NCBI GenBank assembly: GCA_001778785.1
Contig: MFIE01000014.1
Location: forward strand, 4,456-13,890
Length of the DNA: 9,435 nucleotides
Origin: Candidatus Giovannonibacteria bacterium RIFCSPLOWO2_01_FULL_46_13
GTDB taxonomy: Bacteria; Patescibacteriota; Minisyncoccia; JACPKW01; UBA11713
Direction of reading: 5' to 3'
This document shows positions 5,717 to 9,435 of the stretch, piece after piece; the stretch's first letter is position 1, and each line of letters begins with the position of its first letter. Below the pieces are notes generated by a model. That model searched no databases, had not been told where the DNA came from, and saw only the letters and a program-made list of their open reading frames with translations. Both the position numbers and the translations under genes were made by a program.

Positions 5717-6576
5717 TGCCCCATCTACACGAAGATAAAATTAAATTTTTAGAGGCGAAGGCAAATAAAGTTCGCGAGTCTATCATTGAAATGCTGGTTG
5801 AGGCTGGGAGCGGGCACACCGCCGGGCCTTTAGGAATGGCCGATGTTTTTACCGCTTTTTATTTTCATATTTTGGAGCACGATCCGCGGAACCCTTCCTG
5901 GGAGGATCGCGATAGGTTGGTCCTTTCCAACGGGCACATCTGCCCGGTGCAGTACGCGGCTTTGGCGCATTCCGGATATTTTCCAATTGAGGAATTAAAA
6001 ACCCTTCGCAAATTCGGGACGCGTCTTCAGGGCCACCCACACCGCGGAGCTTTGCCGGGAATAGAAGTTACCTCGGGGCCGCTCGGCTCGGGGTTGGCGC
6101 AGGCCGCGGGAATCGCGTACGGGGCGCGCATGGACGGAAAAAAAATCAGGACGTATTGCTTGATGTCGGACGGGGAGCACGATTGCGGAGTAATTTGGGA
6201 GGCGGCAATGTTCGCGGGAAAAAATAAGCTTTCGAATTTAACCGGTTTGATCGACCGCAACAACATCCAGATCGACGGGATGACCGAAGATATAATGCCG
6301 CTTGAACCTTTGCGCGCAAAATATGAGGCCTTCGGCTGGCACGTTTTGGATATAGATGGGCATAATTTTGAGGAGATCGTGGACGCCACCGAGCAGGCCA
6401 AGGCGATTTATGAAAAACCGACTTTGATAATCGCGCACACCATTCCCGGAAAAGGGATTAAAGAAATTGAATTCGATTATAAATGGCACGGCATCCCGCC
6501 GAACAAAGAGCAGGCGGCAAAGTTTTTACATGAACTTCGGACCCTCGGAGGAAAAATCACAAGCGAACACCAGTAA
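5716..6576 (+). CDS. tktN: Transketolase, N-terminal (thiamine diphosphate) subunit
   Basis: First half of a split transketolase, which moves two-carbon units between pentose, tetrose and hexose phosphates and needs the C-terminal subunit encoded at 7382. The 286 residues correspond to the pyrophosphate-binding domain alone. Seen are EAGSGHTAGPLG (29-40), LSNGHICP (70-77), the GHPHRG...TSGPLGSGL region (106-127), SDGEHDCG (151-158) with Asp152 and Asn183 in LIDRNN about 30 residues on as the Mg-diphosphate motif, and HTIPGKG (241-247). The start at 5716 (MPHLHEDK) is preferred to an in-frame ATG at 5632: the extra 28 residues (MWIMVCIFSCW...) resemble no transketolase and lie over the small membrane gene in another frame. 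The stop is one base short of the next gene's start. Other members of the family (DXP synthase, pyruvate dehydrogenase E1) fit less well. Confidence 0.94.
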   Translation: MPHLHEDKIKFLEAKANKVRESIIEMLVEAGSGHTAGPLGMADVFTAFYFHILEHDPRNPSWEDRDRLVLSNGHICPVQYAALAHSGYFPIEELKTLRKFGTRLQGHPHRGALPGIEVTSGPLGSGLAQAAGIAYGARMDGKKIRTYCLMSDGEHDCGVIWEAAMFAGKNKLSNLTGLIDRNNIQIDGMTEDIMPLEPLRAKYEAFGWHVLDIDGHNFEEIVDATEQAKAIYEKPTLIIAHTIPGKGIKEIEFDYKWHGIPPNKEQAAKFLHELRTLGGKITSEHQ

Positions 6577-6577
6577 T

Positions 6578-7186
6578 ATGGTTTCGCATAACGTCCCCAA
6601 AATAATGGCTATATGGTTAGGTATTCTTATTGTTGCGCTTGGAATATTGTGGTTCCTAGACGCCGTATCAATTGATTTTCAAGATGGCTGGGATTATTCA
6701 ACTCCAACAGAAAAATTAAGTATAAATGATATTTCAAATTGGAAAACCTACCGCAATGAAGAGTTTGGGTTTGAGGTAAAGTATCTTTCAACATATTCGA
6801 ACGGAAATCAACAGATGAACTTTACTGCTGGTACAGAATCCGAGTCTGTTTTAGGGAGATACAATGAATTCATTGGTTTAAAAGTAGGTCCATTAGTATT
6901 TGTTGTGTTAAACAATGATGAACTATTAGAGAGAGGCCGAGATTATTTGCGGCATTATCTTGAAATTGCTGATGGAGTTGAGGAATCGGAATGGGTTGGA
7001 TGTTCTCGTTTGCCGATCCCAAATACGAGTGTGCAGGTTGAAGTGGTGGAATGCGATGGGGAGGGAGGCCTCGCAGGCTACGGAATTATAAAAGGAGGTA
7101 AGTATGAAATTTTTATTCAGCACTACCCAAATTTTATTGAAAATGTTACGGAAGAAACCCTGGCTACTTTTAAATTCACAAAATGA
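6578..7186 (+). CDS. Membrane-anchored extracytoplasmic protein, unrecognised
   Basis: A 202-residue product starts at ATG 6578, one base after the tktN stop. An earlier in-frame ATG at 6467 would lie wholly over tktN and adds a charged, low-complexity lead, so it was not used. Residues 9-29 form one hydrophobic helix (MAIWLGILIVALGILWFL), followed by a polar domain that should lie outside the cell. The segment WKTYRNEEFGFEVKY (55-69) and the end EETLATFKFTK match a pattern I know from many short secreted or lipoprotein-like proteins of Patescibacteria, with unknown function. Two cysteines (142 and 159) could form a disulfide. The block is much more AT-rich than its neighbours: about 33-37% GC in hand-counted 60-nt samples against 55-72% in samples of tktC. 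It separates the two transketolase genes. No enzymatic motif is seen. Confidence 0.8.
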   Translation: MVSHNVPKIMAIWLGILIVALGILWFLDAVSIDFQDGWDYSTPTEKLSINDISNWKTYRNEEFGFEVKYLSTYSNGNQQMNFTAGTESESVLGRYNEFIGLKVGPLVFVVLNNDELLERGRDYLRHYLEIADGVEESEWVGCSRLPIPNTSVQVEVVECDGEGGLAGYGIIKGGKYEIFIQHYPNFIENVTEETLATFKFTK

Positions 7187-7368
7187 GGAGTGTTACCGAA
7201 GGCAATGTGCGGATGTATTTGATTGGGGTGGTTGTTGCTATTGTGATAATCAATGCCTGGGGCGCTTTTAGTTACATCGAAGAAATAAAAGCCCAGGGAT
7301 ATTATTCAGATTTGAGGGCGGCAAACGACAACTATTATGCGGATATTAAAATGGACAAGAATAGGTGA
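7183..7368 (+). CDS. Small single-helix membrane protein, unrecognised
   Basis: Sixty-one residues, starting in an ATGA overlap (7183-7186) with the previous gene. One hydrophobic helix (MYLIGVVVAIVIINAWGAF, residues 11-29) is followed by a polar tail rich in Tyr, Asp and Asn (QGYYSDLRAANDNYYADIKMDKNR). An internal Met at residue 11 (7213) is a possible alternative start and would remove a short polar lead. The overlap with the upstream membrane protein suggests that the two are made together and may interact. It ends 13 nt before tktC. I recognise no family. Confidence 0.7.
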   Translation: MRSVTEGNVRMYLIGVVVAIVIINAWGAFSYIEEIKAQGYYSDLRAANDNYYADIKMDKNR

Positions 7369-7381
7369 TAATTGAGATATC

Positions 7382-8377
7382 ATGCCGATAAATCCCAAAG
7401 TGAGGCTTTCAGAAGATATTTTAAATCTCGAAAAAATCGAGCAGAAGCCAACGCGCGACGGCTACGGCCAGGGGCTTTTGGAAGCAGGGGATAGGGATGA
7501 AAGAGTTGTGGCTTTGTGCGCGGACCTGACGGAATCGACCCGCACGGAAGAATTCGCAAAAAAATATCCCAAGCGTTTTATCGAGATGGGGGTCGCCGAG
7601 CAAAATTTGGCGGCGCTTGCTTCGGGCTTGGCTAATTATGGGAAGATTCCTTTCATCACGAGTTATGCTATGTTTTCTCCGGGAAGAAATTGGGAGCAGA
7701 TACGGACTACGATCTGTTACAACAATGTTCCTGTAAAAATCATCGGCTCGCACGCGGGAGTCTCCGTGGGTCCGGATGGCGCGACGCACCAGGCGATCGA
7801 AGACATGGCGATCATGCGTGTCATTCCGAACATGACTGTCCTTGCGCCATGCGACATGCATGAAGGAAAAAAAGCGACGCTCGCCGCGCTCGAACTCGAC
7901 GGCCCGGTTTATATCCGTTTCGCTCGCGACAAGTCTCCGGTGTTTACGACTCCCGAGACTCCGTTTAAAATCGGAAAGGCGGAAATATTTTTTGAATCCG
8001 AAAATCCAAAAGTTGCGATCGTTGGATGCGGGCCGCTTGTCCATAATGCAATCCTCGCCGCCGCCGATTTAGAAAAAGAGGGGATAGGCGTCATCGTCGT
8101 AAATAATCCTTCGGTGAAACCGTTGGACGAAAAATTAATTATTGAAGTCGCAAAAAATGCCGGAGCGGTTGTGACGGTTGAAGAACACCAAGTCTCCGGG
8201 GGAATGGGATCGGCCGTCGCGGAGGCGCTCGCGAAAAATTATCCAGTGCCGATGGAATTTGTTGGAGTGCAAAATCGTTTTGGCGAATCCGGCCCGCCGA
8301 GCGTTCTCGTCGAGAATCTGGGGATGGGAAAGAAAAGCATTATTGAAGCCGTTAAAAAAGTTTTAGGAAGAAAATAA
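7382..8377 (+). CDS. tktC: Transketolase, C-terminal subunit
   Basis: Second half of the split transketolase, 331 residues. It has the pyrimidine-binding domain (about 22-190) with GVAEQN (71-76), where Glu73 is the residue that activates the thiamine ring, and the substrate-loop segment SHAGVSVGPDGATHQAIEDMA (123-143). The transketolase C-terminal domain (about 208-325) includes VAIVGCGPLVHNA and VEEHQVSGGMGSAVAEAL. It lacks the diphosphate-binding domain, which is encoded at 5716, so the active enzyme should be a heteromer. GATATC and a weak GAG lie before the ATG; no strong ribosome site is seen. Its GC content is high, unlike the two genes before it. A DXP synthase or E1-beta role is less likely given tktN, rpe and rpiB. 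Confidence 0.94.
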   Translation: MPINPKVRLSEDILNLEKIEQKPTRDGYGQGLLEAGDRDERVVALCADLTESTRTEEFAKKYPKRFIEMGVAEQNLAALASGLANYGKIPFITSYAMFSPGRNWEQIRTTICYNNVPVKIIGSHAGVSVGPDGATHQAIEDMAIMRVIPNMTVLAPCDMHEGKKATLAALELDGPVYIRFARDKSPVFTTPETPFKIGKAEIFFESENPKVAIVGCGPLVHNAILAAADLEKEGIGVIVVNNPSVKPLDEKLIIEVAKNAGAVVTVEEHQVSGGMGSAVAEALAKNYPVPMEFVGVQNRFGESGPPSVLVENLGMGKKSIIEAVKKVLGRK

Positions 8378-8380
8378 TTT

Positions 8381-8851
8381 ATGACAACCGTTAAAAGTAT
8401 AATGAGCAAAAAAGTTTTCTCGCTTTCTCCGGAGATGCCGCTTTCCGAGGGAGCAAAAGTTTTAGTCGAGCATAATTTCGATGGCGCGCCAGTGGTGGAC
8501 AAGGAAAATAAACTCGTCGGGATTTTAACGGAGTATGATTTAATTTCGAAAGAGTCCATAATCCACCTCCCGACATTCCAGACAATTTTGCAGAATTTAG
8601 AAATTTTTAAGCGCGACCGTTCGCAATTCCAAAAAGAAGTTCAGGAAGTTGCGGAGTTGAAAGTAAAAGATGTCATGAACAGCGATCCCTTAACTTTGCC
8701 GGAAGACGCAACTTTTGAAGAAGCCGTCAAAGTTTTCAGGGAGCACCACAGGGTAAACCCAATCCCGGTCATAGACGAAGACCGCAAGGTTGTCGGCGTG
8801 ATAAGCCGGTATGATATATTGAAGCCGCTCCACGTCCTAAGCGATTTGTAG
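8381..8851 (+). CDS. Stand-alone CBS-domain pair protein (putative adenylate sensor)
   Basis: 156 residues made of two CBS motifs and little else. CBS1 (about 5-56) contains VKSIMSKKVFSLSP and ends GILTEYDL (47-54). CBS2 (about 96-150) contains VKDVMNSDPLTLPEDATFEEA and ends GVISRYDIL (139-147). A 40-residue, mostly helical and charged linker lies between them (LQNLEIFKRDRSQFQKEVQEV). CBS pairs commonly bind AMP, ADP, ATP or related nucleotides and regulate a partner protein. No enzyme or DNA-binding domain is attached, so its partner is unknown. It follows tktC after 3 nt, with AGGAAG (8365-8370) as a good ribosome site, and is the last gene before the terminator. A role in signalling energy charge to the cluster's enzymes is speculation from context. 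Confidence 0.9.
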   Translation: MTTVKSIMSKKVFSLSPEMPLSEGAKVLVEHNFDGAPVVDKENKLVGILTEYDLISKESIIHLPTFQTILQNLEIFKRDRSQFQKEVQEVAELKVKDVMNSDPLTLPEDATFEEAVKVFREHHRVNPIPVIDEDRKVVGVISRYDILKPLHVLSDL

Positions 8852-8901
8852 TATACCTTAGTAAGGTTTCGTTTAATTTTTTAAAATTCTCTTAAAAGAC
8901 T

Positions 8902-8924
8902 TGGACAAATTAGAATATTGTCCA
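8902..8924. promoter_or_regulatory. Inverted repeat TGGACAA-N9-TTGTCCA, candidate operator
   Basis: TGGACAA (8902-8908) and TTGTCCA (8918-8924) are exact reverse complements separated by ATTAGAATA. The shape suits a dimeric transcription factor site in the promoter region of the next gene, or a small RNA hairpin. No regulator is encoded in the window, so function is inferred from symmetry and position only. Confidence 0.35.
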
Positions 8925-8978
8925 CATATTTCCCTTTGCGATAAGCCAAAAATAATTTAATCTATTGATAGGAATAGG

Positions 8979-9022
8979 AATCGGCATTAGCGAGTTTACT
9001 CGCCGCAATGTGCCGATTTTTT
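8979..9022 (+). terminator. Intrinsic terminator at end of the cluster
   Basis: AATCGGCA (8979-8986) pairs with TGCCGATT (9011-9018), and an inner stem GCGAG (8990-8994) with CTCGC (8999-9003) closes on a TTTA loop. Six Ts run from 9017 to 9022. This is the only convincing rho-independent terminator in the window. It lies about 130 nt after the CBS stop, further than usual, so it may instead end a short separate transcript. Confidence 0.75.
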
Positions 9023-9055
9023 GTTTGGAAAAATTTATTAAATAAAAAAACTTAC

Positions 9056-9435
9056 GTGGCCAACAAAAAAAATTCAGTAGAAAACGCATTAAAGTCCCTT
9101 AAGAAAGAATTTGTCGTGGTAGGGAAAACTAGGATACGCTCGTGGGACGCCTGGCTCGTCGTAGGTTTTTTGGCCGGAGCTGTTCTTGCCTTGATACTTG
9201 TCGCGAACCGTTCCGGAGAATTCGATTTATCGCGCGCGGATTCGACCCCCGGGCTTGTTGCTCATTGGAGTTTTGACGAAGTTTCCGGCGGCTATTCTAG
9301 CGACTCTGTTTCAGGAATTCGCGGCAGGCTGCAGAAGGGAGCTACTTGGATTTCTGAAGGAGTAGCGAATGGCGCGATCCATTTCGGGGGACAGAAGAAC
9401 CCCGGAGCTTTCGATGTTAGCTCTGCCCTATTAAA
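9056..9435 (+). CDS. Membrane-anchored LamG/concanavalin-A-like surface protein (partial, N-terminal part)
   Basis: The frame is open from GTG 9056 to the window end, 126 residues. A short charged cytoplasmic lead (NKKNSVENALKSLKKEF) is followed by a transmembrane helix (WLVVGFLAGAVLALILVA, about 33-50) and then an outward domain. That domain starts GLVAHWSFDEVSGGYSSDS (67-85) and continues GRLQKGATWISEGVANGAIHFGG (90-112), the typical opening of LamG or concanavalin-A-like folds (GLVAYWxFDE...). Such domains bind sugars or proteins on the cell surface. An in-frame ATG at 9008 gives 16 more residues but lies in the terminator stem and adds an atypical lead (MCRFFVWKNLL), so GTG is preferred, though without a clear ribosome site. 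Total size and remaining domains are outside the window. Confidence 0.8.
   Translation, partial: MANKKNSVENALKSLKKEFVVVGKTRIRSWDAWLVVGFLAGAVLALILVANRSGEFDLSRADSTPGLVAHWSFDEVSGGYSSDSVSGIRGRLQKGATWISEGVANGAIHFGGQKNPGAFDVSSALL

Larger units (their letters stand above)
8852..9055. other. AT-rich intergenic region
   Basis: About 200 nt between the CBS gene and the surface-protein gene. It holds a 13-nt palindrome (8855-8867), a 7-bp inverted repeat with a 9-nt spacer (8902-8924), and a terminator hairpin (8979-9022). A promoter for the next gene must lie here or in the coding end upstream, but I find no -35/-10 pair good enough to name. No credible ORF lies within it on either strand. Confidence 0.6.

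Noticed and set aside
6467..6577. Earlier ATG for the membrane-anchored protein
   Set aside because: It lies wholly within tktN in another frame and adds a charged lead; ATG 6578 places the helix near the N-terminus and fits the cluster spacing.
7421..8044. Long open frame on the - strand opposite tktC (207 codons)
   Set aside because: Arg/His/Phe-rich composition typical of antisense shadow, no known motif, and tktC is certain.
79..8851. Recoded UGA (Gracilibacteria/Absconditabacteria code)
   Set aside because: Family-length proteins end correctly at TGA (for example gap, fpg and rpe), and no in-frame TGA interrupts a conserved gene.
8855..8867. ACCTTA-G-TAAGGT palindrome as a terminator of the CBS gene
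   Set aside because: The one-base centre leaves only a 4-bp hairpin with a 5-nt loop, too weak, and the following Ts are interrupted. It may be chance or a protein site.
1..9435. CRISPR array, tRNA or rRNA genes, insertion sequence, defence or toxin-antitoxin system
   Set aside because: No regularly spaced repeats, no cloverleaf or rRNA-like segments, and no transposase, nuclease or toxin-like product found by eye on either strand.

Overview
The window reads as one chromosomal stretch of a small-genome bacterium, most likely from the Candidate Phyla Radiation (Patescibacteria, Parcubacteria-like). This is inferred from gene order, very tight packing, weak or absent Shine-Dalgarno sequences, transketolase split into two polypeptides, a divergent CTP synthase, and membrane-anchored proteins of the 'FGFxxKY' and LamG kinds. 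TGA works as a stop throughout, so there is no sign of the UGA-glycine code of Gracilibacteria.

All recognised genes lie on the + strand. Positions 1-72 hold the C-terminal end of an unidentified protein. From 79 to 8851 eleven genes follow with gaps of at most 24 nt and several stop/start overlaps, so they look like one transcription unit (perhaps together with the upstream gene): an AhpF-like thioredoxin reductase; glyceraldehyde-3-phosphate dehydrogenase; ribose-5-phosphate isomerase B; CTP synthase; formamidopyrimidine-DNA glycosylase (TTG start inside pyrG); ribulose-phosphate 3-epimerase; a 58-residue two-helix membrane protein; the transketolase N-terminal subunit; two unrecognised membrane-anchored proteins; the transketolase C-terminal subunit; and a two-CBS-domain protein. 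An intergenic region follows (8852-9055) with two inverted repeats and one good intrinsic terminator. The window ends inside a membrane-anchored LamG-type surface protein.

Functionally, RpiB, Rpe and the two transketolase subunits are core enzymes of the non-oxidative pentose phosphate pathway, and GAPDH ties this to lower glycolysis. Their product ribose-5-phosphate leads to nucleotides, and CTP synthase acts on the pyrimidine branch. The reductase and DNA glycosylase add thiol redox and oxidative-damage repair.

The features most worth a second look are three consecutive stem-loops right after the pyrG stop, inside the first third of fpg, the last of which looks like a palindromic element captured in frame; the separation of the two transketolase genes by an AT-rich pair of membrane-protein genes; and an unannotatably short membrane-protein gene squeezed between rpe and tktN. 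I see no CRISPR array, tRNA, rRNA, transposase or defence system, and nothing that clearly amounts to an undescribed system.
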